This document shows, piece by piece, positions 27,139 to 40,243 of a stretch of 64,000 bases of DNA (position 1 is the stretch's first letter; each line of letters begins with the position of its first letter). The DNA comes from Paramacrobiotus metropolitanus (Eukaryota; Tardigrada; Eutardigrada; Parachela; Macrobiotidae): assembly GCF_019649055.1 (NCBI RefSeq), contig NW_026570226.1:3038001-3102000 (forward strand), in the 5' to 3' direction. The notes below the pieces were generated by a model. It did no database searches. It saw only the letters and a list, made by a program, of their open reading frames with translations, and was not told where the DNA came from. Made by a program: the position numbers and the translations under genes.

Positions 27139-29816
27139 ATGGCGAGGCTGTATATTGCGGTCTTAGCCTGCCTAATCACTGGGTGGTCCACCGGCACGGA
27201 AGATGTTGAACCTCCTCGCATAAGATCCAGTGTTGCACGAGGTAAGTTCAAAACTATTTGTATTCTGTAAAGTGAGTGTAAATTGTAAACTGGTCCTTAA
27301 AAGCGAACCCACCAAAATGCTTCGGCGATTTCTGTTTGAACAGACCACAGTCAGTGGGCTAGCTTTTTGGTGGATGGTTGTCTACCACCGGTATGTCTGT
27401 ACCGAACATGAATTATGTTTCCCAGCTGCGCTGACCGCCAATAAAGCTGTGACCGGCTGGGGCGACGTGTTAGTCAATCCTAACGCCTTTTTGTCGGCTA
27501 TGTATCGTGGCTTCCGCATCAACATCTACAAAACGGCCAACGACACCAACTTACTGGGGTCAGTGCAGTACTTCTATCCACCAGCGTTGTTTATTGACCC
27601 GGCCAGTGCCAAGACCTATCTGAATACGCTGCAAGAAGACCGGCCGGAGATGAGCTTTACAGTTCTGATGTGGGATGAGGAATATGAGGAGTTTGTACGA
27701 GAAGCGGTTAGTAGACGGCTGGGACAGCGGGTGCCTAAGGAAAGCATACGCGTGCTGCCGATTGAGCAAATCCGAATTGACGCTCTAGGTCAGCCGGAGG
27801 TGCAATATATAAATGAATTTCTATGTTGAACTGCTTTTTTTCATGTTATAATATAATGTAATTTGTTGGGTTTGTCTAGGGTTCGCGCCTAGCAATTACG
27901 AAATAGTCAACAACTGGGTGTCCTATGCTGCACAGCCGTCCACCTTTGATTTCCGCTTTAGCTGCATCAATATGGAAGTCTGTGAGATCTTAGCGCAGCA
28001 AGTCAAGAAAAATCCACAGTTATTCGTTTATGACCTGGAGGTCTCCTATAGTTTAATTACTGTTCGCGCCGCACGCCGCATTGTTCAGGTCAAAGCGGAG
28101 CACGTGCAAGCCGGAAGGCTATTCAGTCAGCTGCAACAGCAAGTGCCCAACACTAGTGTGGTGTACATGAAAGCCGATGACCTCACCCAGATGACCTTGG
28201 AAATCGCCACAAATGTTATGGCGACGGAAGTGGTGGATGATGAGTTCATAGGGCAAGACCAGTCTATAACCATCACCAATATTTTGGAAAGCTTGCTGCA
28301 GATGAAACCAGAATCATCGGCATCTTTCCAGGTAACCGTTCCAGCGAAATCAGCCGACAACGGCTTACCGTACGTACAAATAAATTCGTAACATAATTGG
28401 AAAATTGGCACAAAAGACACCACAAAACTTAGCAGTGCCATACGTCCGACTTTGGTGTTGTTTGAATTGCGGTCAGCAATTCACAGTTTCACACCAAAGT
28501 CATATTATATAGTACATATTCGTCGCTTTGGGGTTATGCTGTTAGCAGTTGTCACTTCGAAGTTGTCATGCCCTCAAAATGTTCAGATGGTACCACCGGT
28601 AAATAGATTGTCCGAATCAGTGGTTCGAGGTTTAAGGCACTTAAAGAAATTCAAAGAACCAACATATGATCCATTACCTTCAACGTCTGCTCAGTCGGTG
28701 ATATTGAAGGCTATCGAAAAGCCATTCTGCGTAAACCTGCTAAGAATATGATCGTTTTAGGCGCAAATGTGGGACTCTGTTTTCTGGAAAGACGAAAACA
28801 CCCGACCCGACCGTGTGACCAGCACGCTGAACGAATTCTATGAGAAGTCCGATGACGAAAGGAAAGACAGGATGAAGGAGGTGCTAGCTCAAAGTCAAAC
28901 CAGCAGTTCCAGCGGTGGCGGGAGTACGACCCTTGGCGTTCTGGGCGTCAGTGTACAGGCATCCATGCAAATGGCTTTCAATGACTCCAGTTCGTTCGCC
29001 AGTGATTACGAACAAGAGCAGTTCATAGCTACCATGACCGAAGCTAGCGGCAAGAGCCAATGGAGCGGGGAACGTTTCATCGTTAAGCCGATGCAACTAG
29101 TCCGCACCAACATCGCCCGCCTCCAGAACTCCGCCACGGTGACCAGCGTCCAGGTGCGTGTGGCACGGTCGGCGGCACAACTTACCAGTCGAATCAACCT
29201 CTTGGTGCAGTCACCATCTAACAACACAGCACAATTCAGCAATAACACTGAACTGTCATGTAATAACACGCAGTTATCAAATAACACATCACAATCATCT
29301 AACAACACAGCAACGAGCGATATTCCGCCTGGATCGATTCAGATGTTCTACGGAGTGGAAATCCCAGTGGGCTGGCTTCTTTGTGACGGGGCAGCGGTCA
29401 ACTGCAGCATTTACCAAAACTTGTGTCGTGTTCTGAGAGGCGTTAATGCAGCCAACATTCGCACGCCCGATTTACGCGGACGCACGGCCATCGGAGCTGG
29501 TAACGCTCAGCTTCCACATACTATCAACGATCCCGTTGGTTACTATTTTTCTGTCGGCGCCACCGGTGGGGAAGTAAACCACAAACTTTCACTCAGCGAA
29601 ATGCCAACCCATTCACATTCTTACACCACACCTCGCATACCCCATTATTATCCTATTAAGTATAAAAAGGATGATGGTACAAACAGCTGGGAGTTTCTGT
29701 TCCGTGAAAAAAATACCGCCTTTGAAGCCTCGCAAACAACCGAAAGCAGCGGCTCCAGCTCTGTACATAATAACATGCAGCCTTACCTTGCTTTGAATTT
29801 CATAATTAAGACGTGA
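27139..29816 (+). CDS. Secreted protein with C-terminal phage-tail-collar domain, copy B
   Basis: Four exons: 27139-27241, 27426-27788, 27880-28331 and 28761-29816, giving an in-frame 657-residue product. All introns have GT-AG borders. It has a signal peptide (LYIAVLACLITGW). An N-terminal region (exons 2-3) of unknown fold carries GWGDVLVNPNAFLSAMY and NNWVSYAAQPSTFDFRF. A helical exon-4 region comes next, then five NNT glycosylation sequons in a row (about 29218-29310). From residue about 493 it shows a tail-collar domain: GSIQMFYG, GWLLCDG, TPDLRGRTAIGAG, MPTHSHSY, and the end signature NMQPYLALNFIIKT. In phages this domain joins tail fibres; here the protein is eukaryotic and secreted. 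Horizontal origin of the domain and a role as lectin or immune effector are inference. Confidence 0.88.
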
Positions 29817-31333
29817 TCATTGCAATATTTTGAAACATTTGTGGTTTTTTTTTGCTTTGCAGAAGGAAAACGTGATAAATAAATTATTTTGATCTTAAGG
29901 GGCTCCCAAAGTTAAAAGCTTGGTCCTGCAAGATAGGCTAGTGTTTATTGGGTGCCTCCGTGTGACACAACTTAGGCTGTGACGTCACAGGTGAAGAGAA
30001 GTACTTATCTTAGTTGGCATATTTATATTTGTGTTCCATAATTGTAAAATCTTAAAAACAAATCTGATTTTCCTATTGCGGTTACGGAAAGAAAAAGATA
30101 CAAAAATGTAAAGTTTTCGCGGATGGACTGTGGACTAAGCAGAAAAAAAAGTACGTATTGAACTGGCAATTATTTTATAACCGTTTTATAAACAACGTTT
30201 TAGAAACGTTGCAGCCGGCAGCGGTCCCTTGCAGATTATGTAGCTAGCCCACCGGATTTCCCTCCCGCTTAGATCCAGTAGAAATATGTTAGTGCTAGAC
30301 TAAGTGCAATGTACAATGTGGGATTTTAGAACGATTTAGTGCCTTTATTATAAATGCGGATGAAACATGTATTAACGACACATGTGCCGGATGTTTTGAC
30401 GGAATATACTTGCGATTTGAGAACGTAAATCGCAGAGCGGCAGTTTATATGACCTTGAATGGCTTTTAATTGTAACTGGCATCGTTTGAGATGGAAAACA
30501 GCAGACAGTAAAAACAAAAAAAAATCTTTCAAAGAGATTGGCGAAACTCCAGATACGGTCGGCATTAAAATTTTGAAAAAACAACAGATTATGTGCTGAA
30601 TGAACTCCTGCCACGGTGTCACTGGCCGTCTTGCTGCGTCTAATGGCACATGAACAGGCATCTATGCAGAACGAATGAGTGAAAATAGGAATAACGATTG
30701 GGGGAAGAGAAAAACAGCAGACAAAACGACTTGATTGCGACTGGCTCTTGACAAGGCCTTCGTCCGTATTAGCGGCTGGCGGGTAACCTGAATCAATACT
30801 ATTGTGAGGCAAGCAGAATTGTTACGAAAACAGAAAACTTCAACACAAAAGTAATTAAAGCATAAAATTAGTTTTAGAAGAGCACGCACGCTACGCGCTT
30901 AGTGCGTGCACATACGTGATGTTGTATGAGTAAACAAGCCATTTATTTTTTTGATTTGGCTATTTAGAAAAGAAACTACTTAGGAGTAGTTTCTTTATTT
31001 TGGTTATCCTGGACGGGATATGCCAGTTCTGCATATCTTTGTCACGCTTCAATGCGCACCGCACTGTCTGCATAGAGTGAGGTGATTATGGCGCCGACAA
31101 AAGTGCTTTTCTTGGTTTGCATATTAATTTTATGTTTGTGTCCCAAATACCTATCAGTATGACGTATTGTAACAGTTAGCTTGGCTAAAGCATAACCCAG
31201 TATAATGGTTTGCGTCAGTAATGCGAAATTTAAGTTATGCTTTTTTTTACCATACAATGAACTTTAGAACAATGAAGTTATGACAGTTTCAGTCTAAAGC
31301 GTCGTACGATGGCGCGGCATAATAAACTTTACG
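29817..31333. other. Intergenic
   Basis: About 1.5 kb between the convergent ends of collar copy B and the macroglobulin gene. A polyadenylation signal AATAAA at 29878-29883 suits copy B. Otherwise no gene is supportable. Confidence 0.5.
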
Positions 31334-34300
31334 TCAATCTTTTGGGTTGTAATAATCATACACCCCAACGGCCTGATTCTGGAGGTTGTCCACTTTGTGA
31401 ATTCGGTACATTGTCAGGCGGAAGCACTTGCCTGGCATGGTTATCTTCAAGTAAAAAACACCCCATTCATCTTGCACGCGCTTATTGACCTTTTGTTATG
31501 TGATAATGACGTGGTCAAAAACGCAAGCGTTATTTACCTCGTCGAAGTACCAATTCAGCTTGCTGTCCTTGTTTTTCAGCTCAGCCTTACGCAGCTGCTC
31601 TACGGTTTTCGGAAGCTCATAAACTTCTCGTGCATCAAACTGATAACCGGATAGCGTGTCGATCTCGACGCCGCCATACTGCTGGCATCACCCAACAGAT
31701 ACCTGTAGTCGAGAATTTTGAACAAATTTATAAGGTGATTTATCCTTTCCAGCAATATTTGCCTACGTTGCACAAATGTCCAGGCTAAGTTCCTTTCCCG
31801 AAACAATACTGTAGGTGGCAGTAAGGTCAAACGCAACAACCTCTTTGGGCTGAATAAGATTGTAAATCCAGCTGAGTGAAGCAACCGCGATTCCGCTTCC
31901 TCTGGCTTGAATCTTAATACTCCCTGGTTTAATCGCAAACAAAGCAGGTTGTATGTCAAGTGCTGTTTCCGGCGTAATCGCGAAACCGCTTTGCTTGGGT
32001 CCACCGCTGATATCGATCTACACCGATGATTTAGTAGTGACTGTTACCGCAAACTCCGCTAAAGCTTGCAGCGCCACCACGGTATCCTGAAAATCGGTAA
32101 GGTCATCCAAAGGTCAACATTTTTTAAGGAACGTGCTAGCCAAACTCACCGCCGTGGTGGTAAATCCGCCCTGTGCATTTTGTTGTGATACCAACCAAGC
32201 CGCAATTTTCGCCGCGGTATTGAGCTTTCCATTGGCGATGAATGCCAGCAGAGCGTACGATGAAGCTTCCACATCTTTTGCTTCAGTTGTTCCCGCATCC
32301 AGATCTCCACTGCTTCCGGTTGTCCAGTTAATGGTCGAAGTCTCTGCCACCATGTGTTCACTCAGCAGAGCCAGTGCATCCAGCTTCCTCGGACTGTTCG
32401 CCTTAGCCAATGCATACGCTGCCAGTACCAACGCAAACGAATCGTTTCCCAACTTATCCAGCTGCGATTCTAGATACGTAACGGCTTTTCGCATGGCTTC
32501 GTCCAGGTTGTCCAAGTTAGCTTTCCCTGTACTGTTATACTGTAAGAACGCGAGAACACATAATCCCGTCAACGAGACATCTTTAAACTCTCCATCCTGA
32601 ACGCGTTTATCTAAAATTTGTGCGGTCTCCTCGAAAGAGCCATCGTCTCTCTGCTGACCAATAAGGTCAGCGACCATCTTGTGCATCACCGTTTCATCGA
32701 CATCAGGAACCAATGCGGACGCCTCCGCAAAAACTCTGGCAAGATGCGCCGTTAGCCATGTCGAGCCGTTTTCATCGGAAGCTGACCAGGCATAGAATGA
32801 GCCGTTTGGCTGCGTTCTGGCCCAGGCGCCGAAGGAAGAATCCGGATGCTGATAGATCAGAGCTCGTTGGTGCCCCATCCGAATATTTTTCGTCAACTCT
32901 TCGCGTTTCAAAGTGGATAGTTTACCGACCTTTTGCAGATATTTCCACACTGTCACACTGGGCGCCATCAGTGCCAAATTATTTTCACCGCACCCGAGCG
33001 GCAGTTGGATGAGTTTGTCCAGATTGCGCATCGCCACACCGAGAATGTCACCAACAACGTTTATCGTTACTTTATCGGATCCGACGACCTTCCCAGGTGG
33101 ATCAACCGGCAGCGACAGAACCGTATCAAACGTGGTCGCGTTGCGCAGATCGATTAGAACGGTTTTGAGAGTGAAACTGTGTGACACCTTCCCGCTTGAC
33201 GATCAGACGCTTCTCTACTCGATCAGATGCTCTCTCGGACTGAGCGGTGACCTGAAGAACCAGCTCACCGATTTGTTCAGGAATGATGGTAAACGGCACG
33301 ATCATCGGTTCGTTCGGCATGGACAGCACTTTTCTTGTTTAGTTCACGGTGTTGTTGTCGGGTTGTCGAATCGCCAGGACAACGGTGACATTCTGTGAAA
33401 TAACCGCGATTTGTAATTGAAGATGACCGCTTCCGCAGTGAGGTTCTCCAAGCGGACCACGCTGAACGGCAGGTTCAACATGACGAAAAACGGCCGGAAC
33501 ATCTTTAACTACATCAGAAACACACGTGACAACTTTGACAGTTTTAGCAGAACGTAACGTACTCTAACTGGTTACGGAAATGCTTTTAGTCCGCTGATGT
33601 TGCTTATGCTAAACGCGAACATGTACCATGATGTCACGGCGTCGGGAAATTTTCGCTCCAAAGAAACATAGCCATTGTCACTACAAACGACAGTTATTTT
33701 TCATCAATGTAATCGCATAGTCTTCTTGATAAAATTCTTGCTTGTTACCCTAAAGTTTTGGATGCCAGTTCTGTACCTGTTTTAAATTTCTATCCAAATC
33801 TACTGATCTGTCTTAAGTTTTTATGTTAGCGCATAATTGTTTCCTGGTTCGACTAGACTTGAAGCTTCGGGGGTTGTCTGCTCTTGTGCCGTAATAATAA
33901 TAATAAAAATAATTAGAAACTGTGGTAGAAAAGAAAGCTTACTCTGCCGTTGCGGTTTCAAACAAGACGCTCTGCTGGTAACGGTGGCTGTCGGGACGAG
34001 CTTTTTGAAATCTCACATCATAGTTAGATCCAAATATGCGCTCGGGATCATCGCCAAAGTAACCGTCATTGGCGTACGACACTGGCGAATATCGCTTGGA
34101 TGCTGAGGAGCCGCCCTCGTCATTCGAGCCGGTATCGCTGTTTGGGTAACCAATAAAATGACCCCAATCGATGCACCGCTGATGGTAGTGTGGTATTGGT
34201 TAGAAGAAACTGCTGTACCGGACCGAAATCGACTGGCTTCTGCAGGCAAATTTAGCTGACAAGTGAGTAGGCGTGAAATATTTATGCCTGGAAAGGGTTC

Positions 34301-37300
34301 TTTATTATGGAAAAGACGATTGTACCGTAAAGTAGTCCTCGACAGACAGCATTGCGTTATACGGCGTGTAGTTGAGTCTTGGCTGTGACGGTTTTTTTGT
34401 GGCCTTTAGCTGAAAATTATTTCGTCAAAGTAATCATCTGAAATGTCTATGTTCTACAAAATTTACGTGTGATTGTTACTGTAGTAATATACTCACAATA
34501 TCAAACGTTATATCGTGGGATAACCGCAAACGCGTCAGGTTGTCGTCCATCGCAAGAAACGCCACAAATGCCGACGGATCTGTGCTGGCGTAAACGCTCA
34601 AGTCTTTGCGTGGCTCAACATACCGCGGGCAGCTATTGCTATATACCTCAACCTTGACCTATACGCACAGCAAAATAAAATCGTTCCAAAGGTGTTGTAT
34701 CAGTAACTCAGAGATTGCAACAGGCATACTTGTGGATCGGCAACGGACAGCGCCATTATGTTCCCAACAAGTTCACCATCGCTTGCTATATAATATGCGA
34801 TAAGGCGTCCCGCGGAACCCATTGCTTCCGCAATAGGTATAAATGCTGTCACGTAACGACCGCCTGTCAAGACTGAATCGGTCCACACAAAACTCGAATT
34901 TGAACTGGACAGTACCTAAAAATCATCTTAAAGTTTAATTGGATTGCAGCAGCTAATTCGCTTTAAAAGCGTACCACCAAATGGATAGGTTCCCTAGTTC
35001 GCGTCGTGGTCTTGATACTAAATCCTGCCCTTCTCCTTTTCCCGGCGAGCAATTCCTTCCAGGTCTGACTGATTCTAAAAACTTCCGCTGGGAGACTGCT
35101 TGGCCAGGACACTAATAACATCGAATTTCCCATCATACACAGCGGTGATTACGATCTCACTGGCATCCTTCGGAGTCGGAACGCTGACGTCGATTGATCC
35201 ATCAACGTGCACTTCCATGAATCGGGTATCGGGAAGAGCGTTACAACCGTTGTAACCGCCACCACCGTAACCGCCACCGCCACCGCCGTAACTGCCACCG
35301 TCATATGAAGACGGAAAGTTATGACCCACGCAGTTCACGGCGCCGCTGAACGAAACCGCTTTCGACTGGCCAAGGGAATCATAAACGTAATAAAATATAT
35401 CCACTTGCGCTTTCTTGGTACTGGGAAGTGGCGGACGACCGTCCCAGTCGGTGATCATAGCCGTCAGCGTATACGGATATCCCGGCTTAAAGGTCTTCGT
35501 TTCGGTGTTGATCTTGACCACATACGCTTCGGTTTGTAGAGCAACAACAGCGTTAGCTGTCTCTTGTTGACCTGTAGCTGCCTCGGTGAAACTAACTTGG
35601 ATAAGTATTTTAGGCTGGAACTCTTCTGTGCCGTTTATCACGATTTGTGCCGGCAAGGAAACCGACCAGGATTGTTCCTGCAATACAGCATTTGGTTGTC
35701 GACATAAACAGACGTCCAGTTCTTTTTCTAAATTGCTTTCTTACCGCAGAAATAGTCTGATTCCATACAGTACTGTAGACGCCGTCTTTGGATCGCGGTC
35801 TAATCACCGTTACGTCGAATGTTCCCATGACGGTTTCTCCAGGAGTGTACCTAATTAAATAATCCGATCTTTGCAGCAAAAATCGCAGTTGGCGTATTAG
35901 TGATTGAAACCTACTCTGCAAAGACTTGGAAACCGAATTCCCCGTCTATTGATGGGACATAGTATGTCTTCGGTGTCACAATTCGGACAGAAAATCTTGG
36001 TTCAGCTGTGAGGAAAGTATGAATTACGACAACAGTTAGTTAAGTGAAGTTAATCATTACACATACGATCATTCAGGATCATGAAGTCTTTCATGGCTAA
36101 AACCGGATCGCAGGTTTTGTCGCTGTCGTGGCAGTAAAAATCGGAAATATGGTCTCTGGCCTGAATAAAGCGTGCGATATAAAAACGTTAACCGGAGAAA
36201 CTTTACGTTTCTAAGATATCTTATTCTGTTTGAAAACGCACAAATTACAAAATGGAACAACATACACACTGTCTAAAGAGGTGCATACACACACACTGTG
36301 CTGATTGGTTTGGGCCATTTTCTTGGTCTTTCGGTTATCGATTCGACTGCCTAAATAAATATCGCGAAGCCATGCAGCTTTTAATCTGCATTATAAGATA
36401 ACTTCTCCTTTTGAGTTAGAGACGTACTGGATTTTTGAGACTGTAGTTGTCGGCATCCGTGGAACGGCCCACCACGCGAATCCACCAACCTGCGTTCTGC
36501 AGATATGCGGATAACGGCACTTCTCCCGAGAAATATCCGACCACTGGAACCAAACCAAGCAAAGTCCACCGTTAAAACATGCATACAAACAGCAGCGTGC
36601 GCACAGTGTTCGGTCAACCTTGCGTGTCGTTAGCGTTGCTGAACTGCTGCACAACATTGCACTTGTGATCCTACAAAAATTGGAAAAATCTCTATTATGC
36701 GAGGCGCACAGGTGAAAAAAATGGCTCACCAAAATCTGGACATGAAACGGAACAAAAACAGGGTGCAGTTTGTGTTCCACTCTTTTCACTGACACGACGC
36801 GGAAGCGCACGGTGTCTTTCGGTCGGTATACCGGCTGATCGGTCTGTATGAACACAAGCGTTTCACCGGTGTCTTCCGGGTTTTCGGTTTCCGTTGCCGT
36901 AGTCGTGTTTATGGTCAACGGTCCATAACTGGTACGGAACGAATCCGACGAGTCTGATCCATTAACAACGAGTGCCGCTGTTCCGCTTGTTAGACTCGCA
37001 AGGTTGCCGACCTGCAGAAGAACTTGTGACGAAAATATTAAATATTTTGCTTGACTAGACGCATTTAATTGTGGGAAACCCAGTTAATAAATGCGGGATC
37101 ATTGTCACGATGATAGCGTTGAAAACTCGATAATAACAAAGTTTTTTCATCGAGGTTTGTTTTCTGTTAAAACAGAACTGTTCTACATACATCGATTTGC
37201 AGCACAGTCAGTTTACCAGCCTGGATAACAATCGACCTCCTGAACACCGAAATATCTTTATCGCTTTGCTCCACATATTCGAGCGTGACAAAAGGGTTGT

Positions 37301-37511
37301 CGTAATTATTAGAGTACGAAGAGAATGGTTTTCCAATCAGCGCCACATCCATCTGCACACCCGAAGTGGCGTTGTGCACGAGAATCGATACGGGAAATGT
37401 ACTATTGGACCGAATGCTATTTGGTGCGAAAATCACATAATTCAGCGCAGTGACACGGGCAGCAGCCAAAAGCAGCGCAAATGCTAGGACGCGTTGACGC
37501 CAAAGATGCAT
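31334..37511 (-). CDS. Alpha-2-macroglobulin / thioester-containing protein (TEP) family
   Basis: A multi-exon minus-strand gene starting with a signal peptide (LAFALLLAAARVTA) at 37511. Early exons (37511-37191, 37011-36730) give MG-type domains with FIQTDQPVYRPKDTVRFRVV. Further exons hold MG domains with a Gly/Tyr-rich insert (about 35220-35310), ASTDPSAFVAFLAMDD (about 34560), FPDAVTSW (about 33640), and the PFFVMLNLPFSV region (about 33500). The helical thioester domain is at 33180-32086 and has a 63-bp intron (32087-32149). The receptor-binding end finishes VGVYDYYNPKD and stops at 31334-31336. The thioester motif reads GCGEN (Cys codon 32990-32992, Asn codon 32981-32983) instead of GCGEQ. 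The frame shifts by one near 33185. The protein would trap proteases or opsonise pathogens in body fluid; without Gln it should not form a thioester. The exact exon set is only partly resolved. Confidence 0.85.
33722..33914 (+). mobile_element. LINE 3' fragment in a macroglobulin intron
   Basis: Matches the last 190 bases of the LINE at 12088-15112, from CTTCTTGATAAAATTCTTGC through GGTTGTCTGCTCTTGTGCCG to a (TAA)n tail. It lies in antisense to the host gene. Confidence 0.85.
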
Positions 37512-38828
37512 TGCTGGGCTTACAAATGCAGAATGCTACTTGCTAGTGCCAAGAAGAGAATCACTTTTGCGATGCGGCATTAGTTTGAAAAGTGTAAACA
37601 TCGTGTTTAGGGGTATTCATGACAATTAGTGTAGAATGTGATTGCAGTTAGCTGTGTTAAATATCTGTGATCAGTGTGATGCGATGAACAACGATGAACT
37701 GCCGGTATATTTTTGGAAAGCTGCAGGCTACATCCGTAAATTCCAAATGACGGTGCTGGAAATAACTGAACATCACTGATCGCTTCCTGCAAGTGGGGTG
37801 CCTTAATATCGCTTGGGCAATTCTTTAGACTTTTGACTGGTAACAGAGAGTCAGATGGAAAATCGCCAGATTCGCCACAAAAACCTGTTCTAGTAACTAA
37901 ACATCGCATCCATCATATCGTTGTGTTGGATCAAAACACGGTTTAAAAATTATTAAAGCACTCGTTCAGCTGTAACTGAAATGCAGGATGCGCAACCGGT
38001 TAACTCTGTACACAGGGTACTGAACTAAGCAGGATAGGCCTGGGGATACGGATCAAACTGCTAGATGAGGCATAGTCACCAAAGGTAAAGACAAGCAGGC
38101 TTCCCTTTAGGCAAGATGTGATTAATCTTCAACAGGCTCAGTAAACAAGAGAACTGGTAAATCCCTTTCGCCAACTAAAATGTACAGTATAACGGCATGA
38201 TAACCAAGGGATTGCATATTACTCCATATCAACAAAAAAAAATAAGTAGCATTACTTGTGTGGAAGTGTTTTTGGACCCTAGCATTTAGAACTTGAACTG
38301 CATTTTTACTGATGACGTATTTTACTGGTTTAAAATCCAAAATACGAGTAGCTGTGGCTGAACAAGCTTTTGCAGCAGTTTCAAAGAAAACGAGTCAAAG
38401 GCTTATAAGTCGAATTGACCCCGTGGTAAAGAATTACTAACCACATGGCCACCGTTGGCTGGCAATATTGACGCTGTCGCCATTCGGTCAGTCTATGGTG
38501 GTCTTAAGAAAATTCGGTGTCAGCACGGACAACAAAAATGTTTGGACAAATTAACAATATCTGTCGCGTAACCTAGAATTTAATGACTTGTGCAAATACG
38601 GGTACGAAGTCGGTAAACCGATACCGCTCCCAAAGGGAGACCATTCCTGCTTGCTTTTCTCTTACCCGTCGCTATGGATCGGAGAACAGACTCCCGGGAC
38701 ACATGTCACTAGGTACTGGTGCGAGAAAAAAATACTGGCACGGAGAATTTTATTCGACTTGTACTGCAAATACTTTCAAGTTACTAGCGTGATTCAATTG
38801 CACATTGGAATAGTTCGTAACCAAAAGC
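37512..38828. other. Intergenic, nothing recognised
   Basis: About 1.3 kb between the divergent starts of the macroglobulin gene and the GPCR remnant. Short frames are present but none has a recognisable domain. Confidence 0.45.
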
Positions 38829-40243
38829 ATGAACGAAACCAGCAATTCGCCCACTTACGGGATGATATCCTTTTTCGAAGTGCCTCTACAACGGAATAAC
38901 TTTGCGATCGTTATGGTGTTCATCGCCGTCATCACCGCCATCTTGAACATGCTGGTTCTCCTAACCTTCTTCCGAGCCAACGCGTTCCTCATCCCGTTTA
39001 ACATTTATTTGGTTAATCTGGTGGCTGCCAATCTCCTACACGTTCTACTGGTTAAGCCTTTCGACGTAATTTCGACGGTGGTAAGCGGATAGAATCTGTC
39101 CTATTCCGCCTGCACCTGCTACTGTACCCTAACCCTGCACTTGAGGAAATTTGTACGCTATGAGCGGCACGGTGCTGTATAGCCGGATAAACGTTCAGCC
39201 AATTCACGTTCTAACATGCACTAGCTGCAAGCCGTATACTGTATGTGAATGGTGAATGCGGTCGTACAAGTGCGTGTGGCTGCACTGTACACATTTCCTT
39301 CAAGTGCAGGGTTAGGGTATACGCCCGTTTCATCTCCAGCTCCGGAATATACCATGCCCACGCGATAATTGCCATAGATAGATCGCGTCTGGGCGGTGAC
39401 CTTTCCCTTTAGCTACAATCATCGGCATACCAGAGCCACAGCTGTGAGCTAGGCTTGGGCAACTGGATGTAGATCCACATTCTCATGCTTCCAGAGATCA
39501 TCTTCGATGCACTATGGTACGTACGAGGAGGCACGTATTTGGAGTCGCGAACGTATTCATTTAATCGAGTTTAACTCGCTTCCCTGGTCGTGTTGTAGAA
39601 CCACACATTACCCCTGCTTCATTTCCTCTAACTATATATACCGCTAAAATTCAACGCTGTCTAAGAAATTAACGCTTTCGAGGCTCCCGACAGCGCCCTC
39701 CTTAATAATGTCAAAGCACGTCACTCACTTGAAAAAATCTTTTTTCAACGCTATGTAGCCATAAGCATTTTAAAATTACACTGCCGACTAGTCGGCTGCA
39801 AAACGATCATTTACAGCGGCCAACTGTTGAAGTACCAACTATGCAAATAGTACAAGTTGATTCCCTTATTTACAGGTATCGCCACCAGCAATCGTCATCA
39901 TCCTGACTGTGGACTGCGGACTTCCAATATTCACTCATCGTATTTACCGAGTTCTGGTGCTATGTTCTACCGGCTGGCATTATTTTTGGCGCTTTTCTTT
40001 ACGTAATGTACAAGCGACACAAGCTCAAAGCCGCTAGGGAGAAAACCACTGGCCATGACGTTACAGCCGTCAGCCAAACTCAGAACAGGGATTCCGCCCG
40101 AGCTGGCGGTGCTGTCGGCAGTGAGGTTACGGCTCCCCGTAAGAAGCGATCTAGTGGCTAGTGGCTACATTATCTATGCGACATTAGCCATCACGGCTCT
40201 CGTGTGCTGGGCTGGACAGCCAATCTTGTCTTCTTCAGAATGA
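38829..40243 (+). pseudogene. Rhodopsin-like GPCR pseudogene (TM1-2 and TM5-6)
   Basis: The first exon (38829 to about 39082) encodes an extracellular start with the sequon NETS, helix TM1 (NFAIVMVFIAVITAILNMLV), a short loop and TM2 (NIYLVNLVAANLLHVLLV), ending at a GTAAGC donor. After a TTTACAG acceptor near 39876 the sequence gives TM5 (FWCYVLPAGIIFGAFLYV) and a long basic third loop (YKRHKLKAAREK). It then reaches a stop and, in another frame, a TM6-like helix (GYIIYATLAITALVCW). I cannot find TM3-4 between them, and a 200-bp inverted repeat lies in that gap. Broken receptor. Confidence 0.6.
39118..39326. repeat. Inverted repeat (about 33-bp arms)
   Basis: TGTACCCTAACCCTGCACTTG (about 39123) returns as its complement near 39325 (CAAGTGCAGGGTTAGGGTATA). 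The ends frame about 200 bases inside the GPCR remnant; probably a small non-autonomous element that removed or displaced the TM3-4 exon. Confidence 0.6.

Noticed and set aside
27139-29816. Phage-tail domain taken as a sign of bacterial or phage contamination
   Set aside because: The gene has a signal peptide and three GT-AG introns, with identical structure in a paralogue 12 kb away, so it is a nuclear eukaryotic gene.
32100-32150. Premature stop in the macroglobulin thioester domain at about 32114
   Set aside because: The segment is a 63-bp intron (32087-32149) with GTGAGT and TTTCAG borders, so the stop is not in the mRNA.
31334-37511. Assignment as complement C3
   Set aside because: I see no anaphylatoxin cysteine cluster and no C345C/netrin tail; the gene ends with the receptor-binding domain, as in A2M/TEP.
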